DNA of 64,000 bases from Cydia pomonella (taxonomy: Eukaryota; Arthropoda; Insecta; Lepidoptera; Tortricidae): NCBI RefSeq assembly GCF_033807575.1, contig NC_084711.1, positions 12,524,001 through 12,588,000 of the forward strand. The letters run 5' to 3'. Both the position numbers and the translations under genes were made by a program. Positions 45,499 to 57,813 of this stretch are shown here, one piece after another. Under the pieces are notes generated by a model, which searched no databases, was not told the DNA's origin, and saw only the letters and a program-made list of their open reading frames with translations. Numbering within the stretch: the stretch's first letter is position 1; every line of letters starts with the position of its first letter.

Positions 45499-47446
45499 AA
45501 CATTTCACATTGTGGTTGAACTAAACAACATTTTCTCTAGTGAAGAAAACATATCATTTTGCCTTTTCTGCACACGACACGTTATTTATTTTCACATCTT
45601 GGCAAAAAAAGCATTACAATGAATATATAAAGCTTTTAATTTATTGTCAAATAAAAATTGCGAGTTTCCTTTAATGCTTGTCATTAGGTAAGGCTAAACT
45701 AAATCACATCGTGGCGGCGTCACAGCCAAAAAGGCATTTTCACAAAGTTACTACAGACACAAAATTTCACAAAAATTGACATTATCTCTAAAACAACACT
45801 CATTTCAGAAAACTATGTATGACATTTTAGTCAAGAATATTATTTTAAAATCTGTCGAGTTTGAACAGCCAACATATATAACATACATGAAAAGGAATGT
45901 AAGGTTTTTCATTGTAACTCAATAACATCTTCACGGCCGTACAGGCATTTGTGGATGTATAAGCTCGTTTCTTCAACCGTCTTGTGACATTGACTTCGTA
46001 AAAATGGAAACCTGCATCGAGTTCAGCTGAACAATCGTTCAGGCATCAGGTGGTTGTGAGCTGAAGCAAATAGGGCTGGCATGTTAGCAACATGTTTCAT
46101 AAATACAGTTGTAAAAGACACGTCATGGCTGGCGGCGTGGGTGTTGTTGTTTTCCTCATGGTTATGGCTGTGTTCGAGTTGCGACCAACTGATGATTCTT
46201 TTTTAAAAACTGCTATAAAACTATAACAATTTGTTGATTTGACTGTAAATTCACATTGTTCATTAGACTTTTACATAATTGAAGTATAGGTGTGTAAAAT
46301 CTTTCGCCTCTACATACCTATACCATTTTACAATTTTTAACAATATTTATTTTGCTAAATGGTTTCAAGGCTCGTCGGTGGACGCTTGTCATAGCTCGCC
46401 TCTTCGTGGGTTCTTGAATCGCTCCAAGTTTCGTTATAATGCTGATGCAGTTGAAGTTTAGGTATGGAATAGGGCCGGCACTGCGCGGGCAGGGCGCGGC
46501 GCGCGGGTGTCGCAACGGCGGGTGCACGGCCGTTCGTCGGCACCGCGCCGACCCTGACTGACTTATCTTGCGAACGTGCGCCCGGCCAAGCACTAAGCAA
46601 ATTCGCATTCTAATAGCGAATTTTACTAATCGCGGATTAGCGCCCGTGTTTGCCTTTCGGTGACATTTGGTATGGCATTGCACTTTGCGATTGACAGGGA
46701 GCGGTGTAACAATGTGGCAAGTGTCGGAATCGCCAAGTGGATTCTGCTGCTTATATTTTATTTGCTTCTGTCACTTGCTTGCACGTTATGTCGAACACTT
46801 TTGGATTGCAAGTTTTTTGTAGTAATATTATAGTTAGCAGCGACAAAAAGGTGAAACGCAGCCAGATTTGTGGAAACCCTTCCGCAGGGATCTAGCTTAA
46901 TATAAACATATTGGGCTAGGTCACCCATGGTTTTTTTAGGTATTATTTTTAATTACATACACACTACAGGTAGGTAGGTAGGTTACATTTTATTCTATGT
47001 TTGCTATTGTTTATGTATGTTTTTAATTTTAATTATATTCCATAGTAAAATCATCATAGTAGTATCTTTGTAAATCGACAGGTACGGAATCTAGATAGTT
47101 ATAGTTATAGAATATGAAATCAGATAGTTTTACTTTAAGTGTAGGTACTAGCAAAAAAATGTTTTATTAAATATTGTAACACCTAAATTGAGATTAGAAA
47201 TACTTCACTGGAAATGCTATAAACTGACTCGCTTCGAACTAGTTCAAAGCTGTCAAGTGGCTACAGTACCTAAATCACTGTAAATCTGTAGCAGCGGCGT
47301 AGCAGATGGCGTAGAGGCTCGTAGCCGCGTAGAGCCTCATCAATCTTCCCAACTGTGACGTGGCAGAATGGGTCATATCGACTAAATTAATTAATGCTCA
47401 TACCTCTATGCAAGTGGCCAATACATGAAGCTTATCATTTATAATA
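45499..47446. other. unassigned sequence with GC island
   Basis: The GC island 46465-46600 (GGGCGCGGCGCGCGGGTGTCG) holds open minus frames of 121 and 81 codons in two overlapping phases. Without a domain I treat them as chance. A TAGG tandem tract lies at 46970-46983. Confidence 0.35.
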
Positions 47447-48231
47447 CATGGAAATCATACCAAAAAGGAGGTGTTGCCTTACATGCAATGAGGTAGTTCT
47501 GTTTTTTATACATAATGGTAGTGATGAAATAGTAATGACAATTCCAAGTTTTCGAACTCGAAAGCCCTTCGGATTATTGTGTGTATAATATACAGTACAG
47601 CGAGGGAAATTGTTATAACTCGTATCTCTTGTATATCTTTGATGAATCAGGCTGGTTCTCTGAATCCACAGTACTCCTTTTGGGGCCAGCGTGTGTGGTA
47701 GAGCATTTCTTCGTCAACCTAATCAGGCCAGTCGAAATTGTCATTTGATGGTGGATTATCAATGAATAGTTTTTCAATGTCGGCACACATCTCCGGTCCT
47801 ATATATTCTCGCACTATTGACCATTGCTGTAGTTGCAAACAGCTGAGCATTTGAGTCCGGCTTTCCTGCAACCATAGCTGCTGGTATAACCTTTTTTGAG
47901 TTACAGTTAGTTCAAAATTTTACAAACCTTTGAGAAGCCTTATCTTATGAACTATTTGGCTTACTAAGAAAAAGTTATAGTCAATTAATTGGAAATTTCT
48001 TCTTCTTAAAAGTGTGCACAGTGAGTTTTGCCGTAACTCCAGATTTGGTGGAAAAAATATACAACAATTGAAAAAAAGTCCTAAAATTTAATCGATTTTC
48101 ATGTACTTTTCAATGATCCCAAGGGCTTTTGAGGTCGAAAACTTGTATTTGTTAATACCATTTCATCACTACCAACATATTAAAAAAACAGAACTACCTC
48201 ATTTGATGTTAGGTGAAATGTACCAATTCCA
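47447..48231. mobile_element. non-autonomous TIR element of about 785 bp with internal coding remnant
   Basis: Inverted ends of about 110 bp: AATGAGGTAGTTCTGTTTTT, GGTAGTGATGAAATAG and AAGTTTTCGAACTCGAAAGC on the left face GCTTTTGAGGTCGAAAACTT, ATTTCATCACTACC and AAAACAGAACTACCTCATTT on the right. Outer tips CATGGAA and TTCCATG also face each other. Divergence between arms is moderate, so the element is not very recent. A minus-strand coding remnant lies at 47647-47889. The superfamily is undetermined. Confidence 0.8.
47647..47889 (-). pseudogene. unidentified protein remnant inside the TIR element
   Basis: An 81-codon minus-strand frame with one in-frame stop (codon 57, 47719-47721) and a terminal stop at 47647-47649. 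The visible sequence includes LWLQESRTQMLSCLQLQQW, SIVREYIGPEMCADIEKLF, IDNPPSNDNFDWPD, and after the internal stop VDEEMLYHTRWPQKEYCGF. Composition (W, Y, D, E, C, few repeats) looks protein-like and unlike AT-rich noise. There is no known signature (no DDE triad, no zinc finger), and I do not recognise a family. It may be the degraded end of this element's transposase or a captured host exon. No start is proposed, because the upstream part is lost. Confidence 0.45.
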
Positions 48232-50185
48232 TGGGCTATTAGGCACCTAGTGGGTTTCATGCTGTAGGTGTTGAACAATACCTATTCCTTTATTTCACTT
48301 GCATTAGTTTCAGTAAACATTTTTATGGCATTTATAGATCGTATTATTCACGTCGACGCGTACCTTGACTCGTGTTGTCATGTTATTAAAGGTTAGATTT
48401 GACTAATCTGCGCGTCATCGTGGATGAGACGAACTATGTATTTATTACTAAGTAATAACAAATTGGACGAATGGACCTAGCAGAGTGTTTGATTTATTTG
48501 CCGATTTCATTGATAGTAGTTTAGTAGTAGATAATAGTTTAATAACATGAACAGCGTTATATGCATCGTTAGATAAATTATAGCAGATTGCTTGCCTACA
48601 TATATTTCACCTTGGCGTAATGAGTTGCAGGCCGTTGGTTGTACGTAGGCCCTCGCAGTAAGAGGCGAGCCTAGGCTGGATCTCAAAGGCAGAGAGGCAG
48701 GGAGCGGCCGCGGCGACTCGGACTTTGTAATACATTCGTCCTAGTCAGCGTTCGTTGCCCTGCGACGCTCGAGGTCGCTGCAAAGCGCTCGAGCGCGCGA
48801 ACGAGCCCGAATGGCGACGGAAAATGCCGATTGACTATTTGGCGCGAATTTCGAATGTTGCACCATGGTGTTGAGAAATTATTTGCAGCAGATTATAATC
48901 AAAAAAAATAGGCAGTGGGCACCTTCTTCAAATTATAAAATAAATACTTTATTTGTAGTAGTTAATTCTTAACATTTAATATGGGAATAACAACAATTTG
49001 GTTTCAATCATATTTGATAATAATAACTAAATATCTGCTCAAGTATTCAGAAGTCCAATATTTTAATATAAAATCAATACAATATCGACATAGAATCGAA
49101 TAATTTTAACAAAAGATACTTTCTAGTCCCTTGGAATCGACTGTTGAAACTTTACTTCTCAGTGGAAAAGATAACATTTATACTTCCATTTTTTCTATTC
49201 TGAAGGCAAAAGTTGATTATGTAACTTATGGTCGCCGTGACACTTTAACCCAGAGAGGTATACCGGACCCTGCGAGCCCCCGATTCGCGCTCATTAGTAT
49301 GGCGACTACGTCGCCACTTTCACTCTCGCCTGTAACAAGTCTTACGCAAGCAGCTTTCTACTATCTTCGCGTCATCGCGGGCGCTTCTCCCCGCCGCGAG
49401 CGGCAACAAAAATATCGTAAGACGCTGCAACAGCGCGGGACGCAAGACGCATCCATGGGCCTAATGACAAATTGGACAGAAATGAAAGTGAAGTGTTTCG
49501 TTTGATTCATAGTGGGTCAGCGGAGTAGGGCATCGGGGGTCGTCGTCCGCGCAGCCTCGCCAGGTGAAAGTGGCCCCCCCGCGCCCCGCGCGCTCCTCCA
49601 ATGGCGGTAAGGCGCGCGGCGCACGCGCTGCCTTTTTGCAACTTGGCCATGGAGCCTATTACGATAACTGCGAAACAACGCTCCAGCAGCAAATGTAAAT
49701 GCATGGCCTTTATTTGTACTCAATCATATGACATACCTACCGACATAGCGTAGAATTGTACAGTTGAAGTGAACACTAATAATTTACAGAGCTAAGGATA
49801 AAATCTTTATTTAAACATCATTAAAAAGCTGATGCAACTGTTTGTTTCTCGGTCATTGGCAATAGTTTTACGGTTGCAGCAAAACACATTACCCGCCGAC
49901 TAACTTTTATTCGAGTTCACCTACTACTCCAATTTTGAAGATAATTATTTGAAGACGACCTCGGTTGCATGTCGTATGTATCAAACATCCAGAACCGTGT
50001 CCATTTTTAGGACTCTTGAATATTTGTTAATTTAATTAAAACTTGAATTGCATTTAATGTTTATTTTATAAATTTGTTGTGAAAAGTTACTTGTTTACTT
50101 CCCAATTTGTTTGTTATACTCATTAGTTATGTGTCATTTTTTTATATTTATTTTAAATAATGTTTTACGCTTCGTGCTGCACACG
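48232..50185. other. unassigned sequence with GC islands
   Basis: GC-rich islands occur at 48640-48850 (TTCGTTGCCC at 48751) and 49240-49640. The latter keeps a 124-codon plus frame (49131-49505) and 65-68-codon minus frames open. None shows a domain. The plus frame starts in AT-rich DNA and has no supporting splice or promoter evidence. Confidence 0.3.
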
Positions 50186-50290
50186 GTCATAGCTCCGACG
50201 GAAGACCAGCGCCAGCCCAGCCAGGCTAGCACCATGCTGAGTCGGGACCATTTCGTGGCTTATATATTATGTTTTGTTGCTTGTTGTTTT
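50186..50290 (+). repeat. LINE/SINE-like 3' region, copy 2
   Basis: CTCCGACGGAAGACCAGCGCC, AGCACCATGCTGAGTCGGG and ACCATTTCGTGGCTTATATA repeat the segment at 1018-1090. The TTCTA tail is not seen, so the copy is 3' truncated or diverged. Confidence 0.6.
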
Positions 50291-51639
50291 CCTCTTTTAT
50301 TTTGCCACGGATAAACGCTCTCTCCTCTACTCTACATACGGACTCGCAAATAGGCTTTCTTACCTATCTATTACATTGTTTCCAGTGCTTAATTATCGAT
50401 ATTTTCTCACTAAATTTTAATTTTCCATCCATTTCGGTATCGTTGATTAGTTGATTGTGACAGTTTACGCCACAGAATGGCAGGCATATGACACTCATTA
50501 CGATGTTTGTGACTCGCTCGCAGTCACTTTAGCCATGTTTTTTCAGAGCTAGGATCACCACGGTAATATTGTTTAGAAGAAATTGTAGTCTCATTGTTCA
50601 ATCGAGAATAGCAAACGATACGCGAAACGTTTACGTAACCTGTCGGTAGTGACTTGCTATTGAATGGCCCTCTGCTTACGTAAATGTAGCACTTACCCAC
50701 ATAATAAGTTTAACTCTTCTCCTTATGTAACATAAGGATAAGTACGTTTTTGTTGACATTAATTCTTTGTTGCAAACAGTGACGCAAGTCGGGGCTGCCC
50801 TAATTTTTCGGATTCGCAGCCGTTGACTGACATGGCGAGAGCTAAAGAGAGCGCAAAAATGTCAGTGTCAGCTCAGTGCCAAGCTCGTGGTAGCCGTACA
50901 GGATTATTATATACTTAATGTGAAATGTAACAAAACAGGTTACCTGTCATCCATACAAAATATAGTTTCGGAAGTCCGGTTTCATATGCAAAATACCCAT
51001 GCTGGAGTTCAGGTAATTCCGTTTTGGTATTTAACTATTCCGATATCGACAGGGAACGTTTTAATGTCTTAAACTTGTTGTGTCTTTAGTATTATAATAC
51101 CGGCACCAATCATGGGACGTTAAAGAGAAAATTTGGAGTCCTTTTGATATTTCGCGGATATAATAATAATATTGACGTTTATTCAAAAAGTTTAAACATA
51201 GGGACATAATAAAAGTACACAATAATGCTTACAAACTAATGATGTATGTAAAATGTCTCTGCTTTACGCGTTCAAAGTATTTTATGTTCAGGTCGTGTTT
51301 AATGAAAGTTACTCGTACTGCAATTGGTTTCAACATAACTAACAAAATTATGTATGTTTTTTTCTCCAGTCATTTATTTAAAACAAGACAGAATTAATGA
51401 AATATCAAACTTAACCAGTTCTATGATTCTTCTTTATGGTAAAATGTTGCCTGTTTTTAAAAACCAATGTTAATATACGTCTCATCATTGGTGCAACATC
51501 CTTATAGGGGTGTTTATTATTGTTAGCTTGAAATAACATGGTGGGCTATTCACACTTAATAATGTCTTCAACTAGAAATGTCACTTTTGTTAGCTGGCCA
51601 TATCCATATCATATCCCTATCAGTTTCATAACCAGTTTA
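50291..51639. other. unassigned AT-rich sequence
   Basis: Short frames only; nothing recognised. Confidence 0.4.
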
Positions 51640-52030
51640 TAAAGTTTCGCTTTCGTAGTCACCTAGTAACCCTTACTGTTTCGCCATGTCTGTCTGTCCG
51701 TCCGCCGCTTTGTTCCGTGGTCGTTAGTGCTAGAAAGCTGCAATTTGGCATGAATACATTAATCATGCATGGCGACATAACGGTAAAATAAAAACTACAA
51801 TAAAGAAATTAGGGTACCTCCCATACAAAATGTTTTTCTTTTAAGTTTTTTTTTGTTTTGACCCTATAGTGGACCCGATGGGTAGGTATTTTAAAACCAA
51901 TACAGATCTCCAAAACCCATTTTTGATATCATTAATATTTTCGGAAATAATCGCTCCAAGAGAAAAAAAATGTGTTGACCCTCTATCTTTTGAACCATGG
52001 GTCCAATAAATAAGGAAAAAAATCGCGAAA
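51640..52030 (-). repeat. GGGTTCCGTA-family dispersed repeat, inverted, partial
   Basis: The plus strand reads TTTCGCCATGTCTGTCTGTCC, CCGTGGTCGTTAGTGCTAGA, AAGCTGCAATTTGGC, and a GGGTACCTCCC..TTTTGACCC body with TCTTTTGAACCATGGGTCC. It is the complement of the tail and body of the 55443-56142 copy. The CGGCCAAG head is missing on the right. Confidence 0.7.
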
Positions 52031-52605
52031 CAAAAGCTTAATAAATGCATTCCGACATGTTCTAGAACGTCTTTTTTTTTCAAAAATCATTAAGTTGATC
52101 CCAAAAAAAATGCGAATATACTTCTTGTTTCGTAAGTGGATCATACGCATTTATAAATGCTTAGAAATCTTAAACCAAAATAAATCACTAGAATATTCGG
52201 CAGTAGAACCAGTAGCATAAAGAGCACGAGTATGTTAATTTGTATTCTTGCCCAGACTAGAAGTAAAAGTGAACATACACGTTATTGAGGCAGGTCGGAA
52301 TGGCCAAAGTGTTCCTAGTGAAAAACTTACTTGCACATGGTATTACAAGTAAATCTGGTTATGGCTATTAGTTTTGTTGCAATTGTTGATCATTGATGAT
52401 GAGTAGAGTGCTTACTGCAATTATATTTCTAGTAATAAGTGTTATTATTAAGGGTTTGGGAACTGAGAAAGCAAAATTATTCTGAGAGTACATTAATAGT
52501 TAAGACAAAAGTGAACGAACGCCTCGAAACTGCATTTACATACAAACGTAGTCCTCATTTTCCTCTCTGGATATACGAGTATGTGATATGTGTATTCTGG
52601 GGAAA
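52031..52605. other. unassigned AT-rich sequence
   Basis: Nothing recognised. Confidence 0.4.
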
Positions 52606-52848
52606 GACCCGATTCGAAGAATGATTAAGAGACGTTTAAGATCTTTAAAAGATCAATAACTAAACGATATGTCAAAATTGATGTTTATTTCGATTCCGTT
52701 GTGATCCCAATAAGATCTATCTACGATATTTCTAACGTCAAAGTGACATTGGTTGCCCGAATCGAGCTGCTTCTGTCAATTATACGACATACAAACGATA
52801 TCTAAATGACAACTTATCGTTATCGTGTCTCATTCTTCGAATCGGGCC
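52606..52848. mobile_element. CGGCCCGA-ended TIR element, about 243 bp
   Basis: The left end GACCCGATTCGAAGAATGA faces TCATTCTTCGAATCGGGCC on the right: 19 bp with one mismatch. A 5-bp palindrome (TTCGAA) lies in each end. The tip sequence is shared with the elements ending at 57813 and 32367. No coding sequence. Target duplication unclear. Confidence 0.75.
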
Positions 52849-54087
52849 GTAAGGAGTTAGATTTTTTCGAATTTTTAATTCTAAGAGTTAGTAACATTTT
52901 TTTATGGAATTTGTTATTCGCTCTTAACCCTTATAATAAATCTAAAAAAATCTAACACACGCACAGCTTTGGTTAATATACATCAAATTGTGTGAACAGA
53001 CGTTGTCAATATCCAGAGATGTAAATAGGTACGTTTGTATGGAGAAGCGGTCGTTCCCTTTCCTCTTAAAATACGCGAACAGAAATATAAATCACTCACT
53101 CTCTTTTGCCAATGAAAAAAAGAGATGTCTACTGGTGACTTAAAAAAGTTAAAGTTTTATAAGCAAGTTTTTTTTTACTCCAGTAACGGAGTATCGAATC
53201 TAGAGGCTATGTGTTTTTAAATAGGTATTGTCGATCCGTAGTGGGTGATGAGTTTGTTAATCTAATTGATCCATATAAAGTGTAAACTATATAAGGTGCT
53301 AGCGAATTAGTTACCAATATTTTACAGCTGATAGTATTTGGTTCCTGGGGTATATTTAAGTATGAAACATTATAGGTTTTATAAAGTATTTTTTGAGAAA
53401 AATGAAAAGAGAGAACGGCTACGTAAAAACACCCTGATAATGAGATAATTAAATGAGACCTCATTGAACAGATTCTAGGACCTCTATTACCTGACACTTA
53501 AATGGCCATTTCACGTTGATAATAACAACTTGCCGAAACAAAATGACATTTAAGACAAACAATTATTGACATGGCAGAAAGTGTTAAACATCTTGTCATT
53601 TAAATGCACTTGATGATTATTTTTGGATAGAATTATACGTATTATTTTTTGTTCGGTTAATAAAATAAAAATCATTTATTTCAGACCTTGGTCCATACAG
53701 TGTTAGTACGACTTACTCTAAAAAATTACATTAAATTATTATTGAAATAAATTAAACTTACGATATTTAATGAAACAATTAATGAAAACAAAAAATATAT
53801 ATGAAAAGTTTCCTTAATTTCTATTTATCAAACCAGAATAAGTGATAACTTCAAGTAACATAGTATATACACTATACTATACACTATTTTAATTTAAAAA
53901 ACACATTATTAAAAACAAATTTCTATTTATAGTTAGTTGTTTTAATGTAAAGTGACATCTCTTGCAATATCGGTAACTAATTTGTTAACACCTTATGTTA
54001 TGTACCTCAGTAGACGACTTACCTCTATACTATATTCATAAAGTTTTATATGCAGATTCCTAATCTGGGGTAAATTCCAGAAACATG
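52849..54087. other. unassigned AT-rich sequence
   Basis: A small tandem/palindromic TATACACTATACTATACACTA run lies at 53868-53889. No gene recognised. Confidence 0.4.
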
Positions 54088-54567
54088 TCACGTCCCGAAA
54101 AATGGGTCACAGTAAGTGAGATGAACATTGTTATTCAGACGCGTGGAGGTATACTCGTAATAAAGTGATCCGAGCCCGGTGTTGCAATATCGGCAACAAA
54201 GAAAGCGGTCGCGGTGCGGCCTTGTGGAGTTCACCGACCGACTTTTGCAGGTCGCAAGGTTTCGCCAATCGGGCTTCTCGCGGCTCCAGGATATTGCCAA
54301 TTCAGTGCGATCAAGGCCCCGGCGAGTGAGCCTCTTACTTTTCATTACGACCATATGGAAATGTGTTGTCACAGGTGGATGGATGACGCGTGCTAGGTCT
54401 GAGTTCACCACAGAACCATCCGTATCATGCCCAGCTATACGTTTTAAACCGAATATTAAGAAACGGAGGACATACCTATATATTTCGACTAATATGTACA
54501 GTATACGTATATATTTATCTGAAAGGCGATATAAGTAACTGAAACAACTAGGTGTTGTTTGATTCAT
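54088..54567 (-). other. 159-codon open frame, unrecognised
   Basis: This is the longest open frame in the window. The middle (54160-54420) is GC-richer than its surroundings and is also open on the plus strand for 119 codons, which suggests composition rather than selection. The minus-strand product starts MNQTTPSCFSYLYRL and has a Y/I/L-rich stretch then a basic S/R-rich stretch. No signal peptide, domain or repeat is convincing. I do not call it a gene. Confidence 0.12.
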
Positions 54568-55442
54568 ATCTAATGCTTTAATAAAATGTATTTTTATAAG
54601 GTAATAGTCAATTTAAAGAATAATGGCGTTATTTATAGTTAATTAGCTGTTAATCGCTTATTATAATCTGTCATTTTGACATATGTTTTTATAAGAAAGG
54701 GATAAAACATAAATTAACTAATTGAGACTAGAAAAGTTTTATGTCCCTTCTTCTAAACTATACAGTATAACTAAACTATACAGCTGTTTACTGTAAATGT
54801 TATAGTAGTATTTTTGTAACATGATAAATGTGTTTAATTTCTTTATGGCGTGACGAAGAGCAGATTAAAGACGGCCTCAAAACTCTGACACCGTGCAGGT
54901 GCGCCAGGAATGAGGAACTTGTCATTAAAATAGAACTGCCGTGGTTGACGTATGCTTTTAGTCGCATTCTCAATATTCAAAAAGTCAAGTTAAAAATTAT
55001 AAATTAGACTAAAACATAAAATAACATATTTGTTCTGTTGTCAGTAATATTTTTCAATACCACGTATAAGATAAGTAGGATTATAGGTACACTGAAAAGG
55101 GGAATATTGTAAACATTACGCCTACTAACTGACTTATCCTGGTGACATGAGTTGCTGATAACATTTGGAGAATGTGTGACGCTAACATACGGGTCTGTGA
55201 CGTTCGCGGCAAATCGTAAAACGATAGTGGATGCGAATATATTATTGATAGAATGTAAAGATTAACAGTACGTCTTAAACATGGCATATGAATGCACTCG
55301 TCGTAAAGTTACGATCGTTTTCTGAGGTCGTAAAATAAATAGATTATTCTTTACGACCATCGTCACTGCAGCCGTTACTTTACACTACCTTACCTGAGTA
55401 AGTACCTGATTCGTACCATTCATAGGTATATATTTGAGACTA
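54568..55442. other. unassigned AT-rich sequence
   Basis: Two nearby copies of TAAACTATACAG at about 54757 and 54772. Otherwise nothing recognised. Confidence 0.4.
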
Positions 55443-56142
55443 TAAAAAAAAAACCGGCCAAGAGCATGTCGGGCCACGCTCAGTGTAGGGTTCCGTAGTT
55501 ACTCTTCCGTCACAATAAGCTAAACTGGAGCTTATAGTATAGTAAATTGTTAACCAAGGGATGAAACGGTACCTTGCACCCGAATTAAACAAATAGGCAA
55601 ATTTGCATAATCAGTACCTAATTAAAGTACCTAAGTCTTTTTACTATGGGAGCAACTTTTTGCGATAACTCAAAAACAGCTAAACTGATCATGTCCGCTA
55701 TAGTTTTTATTTAATGTCTTTCTTAAGCTCTACTTCCACGTTTTTTTTTTTCATATTTTTTGGACCTATGGTTCAAAAGTTAGAGGGGGGGGGGACATTT
55801 TTTTTTCTCTTTCGGAGCGATTATCTCCGAATCTATTCACTTTATCAAAAAATGTTTCTTGAAGACCCCTATTAGTTTTGAAAGACCTTTCTAACGATAC
55901 CCCACACTGTAGGGTTGAAGCAAAAAAAAAAATCACCCCCACTTTACGTGTAGGGGAGGTACCCTCAAAAAAATTAAATTTTTATAATTTATTGTACGAC
56001 TTTGTCGGCTTTATTGATTTATATATCCATGCCGAATTTCAGCTTTCTAGCACTAACGACCACGGAGCAAAGCCTCGGACAGACAGACAGACGGACATGG
56101 CGAAACTATAAGGGTTCCTAGTTGACTACGGAACCCTAAAAA
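55443..56142 (+). repeat. GGGTTCCGTA-family dispersed repeat, longest copy
   Basis: The head is ACCGGCCAAGAGCATGTCGG and TGTAGGGTTCCGTAG. The tail is CTTTCTAGCACTAACGACC, GACAGACAGACAGACGGAC, ATGGCGAAACTATAAGGG and GACTACGGAACCCTAAAAA. At 700 bp with both ends it is the fullest member here and the best reference for the subfamily that includes 10586-10955 and 51640-52030. Confidence 0.85.
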
Positions 56143-57698
56143 TGTATCCAAATAAGCCCGTAGTTCTATACATTTTTTTAATTATATCTACCAGTTCTGT
56201 CTGCGAGAATGCAAGTAAAAAATGAGTTGTAATCTTATTGGATGTGTGCGTGACTGTGGCACTTCTAGGACAAGTTAAATTTCAAATAATAAAATGATAG
56301 AAGTCTAGATAAGGTTTTTTTCATGCGTGATGTGAATATCGTTTTAAGTTCTCTCACACCGCATGCGTTGCTATGAGTATAGTTAATTTTATTCGATTTT
56401 TTTGTATCCATCGCTTCTATTTTACTTGCTGCGAGGCGTTCGTTTCGAATAGTGCAGTGCAGCAGCCAGAGCTGATTACTCTTTAGCACCACCCAGGGGA
56501 CAGGTGCGGGGTATCTAAGGTAATCTTCCCGCGAACCCACGTAATCATTGTCACCAAAGTGGCTGACTGGTCTATGTGTAGACATTTAATTACTTAAATT
56601 GTTTCTATTTTTACAAATTTTGCCATATGATTAAATAAATAAATAATAGATTTTTTAATCTTTTTTCTGCCGCATTCATTATTATTAATTCATTTCCATG
56701 GCATTTTAGGGCCACGAGAGCCCTAGATTGTACGTAAACAGCATCATCCTGTAGTCGAGACTGCGAGGACAACTAACAAACACAAGAGGCGATTGCGGAG
56801 GCGCCCTCGTTACGTTTTGACATACATACTTAACTTACCTACATAGACATGCGCTCAAAACCTACATCCTGAACACTGACATACTTCTGGGGTCTGCAAG
56901 TATAATCTGGTGAGATAAGAATCGAGTGATTAAAATTGCAGACCGAACAATACAAAGTTTTTGGCGTGGTATAAACATATGATAAAGATATTATAGATAA
57001 AAAAATATGTAGGTGTTAGGTAGATTTAATAACAAAGTCTGCTATTAAAAAGGGAATGGAAGTAACTATTAAGGTCATTTTGTTAAGCTACATTTAGCAG
57101 AAATATCTTCATTAGGGTTACCATCTCAATGCTGTTTTGTTGTCGTTCGAATTAGTAAATACATTTAATTTGTCACAAAACAACCGATCTTTTATGTATC
57201 TATATGGATATCTATGGAGACAAATAATTTTACGTACGACAGCTAACAATAAAGTCATCGTCACTATCAAAATGTGAAACTATAAAAACGAAATATGATT
57301 TCGATTCCCGAAACGGATTGATTTGCATTAATATTGGACACCGAGTAGAAACCGAAAACAAAGTGTCATTACTCATTAATAACAAATGTATTGTTACAAT
57401 ACACCTACGTTTATGCAAACGACCGCAAGAGCTGGATAAAGTCCCGTTATCCGTGACAAATGTGAACTAGTCCACTTATACAAGTCATTTCCTGTGTCAC
57501 ACAATAAACATGCATATGCATGCAATGTGATTGTTCCGGAAGAATATGGTTCATTTACATCGAATACGGACCCTCCATGACCTGTATAGTACAACGTTAT
57601 CCAAATAAATCTTATGTAACTTCAGTTGAAAACACCTATACGTCCTTTTGACGTAGTGGAACATTACACGGGATAGTATTGGAAACACCGTAGTTATA
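56143..57698. other. unassigned AT-rich sequence
   Basis: Frames up to 106 codons on the minus strand at 56265-56585, not recognised. No repeats with second copies noticed. Confidence 0.35.
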
Positions 57699-57813
57699 CG
57701 GCCCGAAAGTGACGTTGTTGGTTGAAAAAATGTCACTTTTGACACAGACAGATCAGTATTGTATCGCTGTGATCATTGTTCATCATCTTATAAGCATGGT
57801 TCGAATCGGGCCG
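57699..57813. mobile_element. CGGCCCGA-ended MITE, 115 bp
   Basis: CGGCCCGAAAGTGACG starts and GGTTCGAATCGGGCCG ends the element. It contains AAGTGACGTTGTTGGTTG facing AAAAAATGTCACTTTT. It shares the GTGACGTT hairpin and GGGCCG end with 32270-32367. The GGTTCGAATC string imitates a tRNA B box but is part of the TIR. Confidence 0.65.

Noticed and set aside
46318..46683. 121-codon minus-strand frame
   Set aside because: It overlaps a second open phase on the same strand within a CpG-rich island, which is typical of compositional openness.
49131..49505. 124-codon plus-strand frame as a gene
   Set aside because: It is open mainly because of a GC-rich island. Codon and residue pattern are not protein-like, and no promoter, polyadenylation or splice support is visible.
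54088..54567. The longest open frame (159 codons) as a gene
   Set aside because: The opposite strand is open over the same GC-rich patch, no domain or signal is visible, and the ends lie in AT-rich DNA. Listed only as an unrecognised open frame.
57799..57811. tRNA or tRNA-derived SINE promoter (GGTTCGAATCGGG resembles a B box)
   Set aside because: The string is part of the TIR of a MITE. No A box lies at the right distance upstream and no cloverleaf can be drawn.
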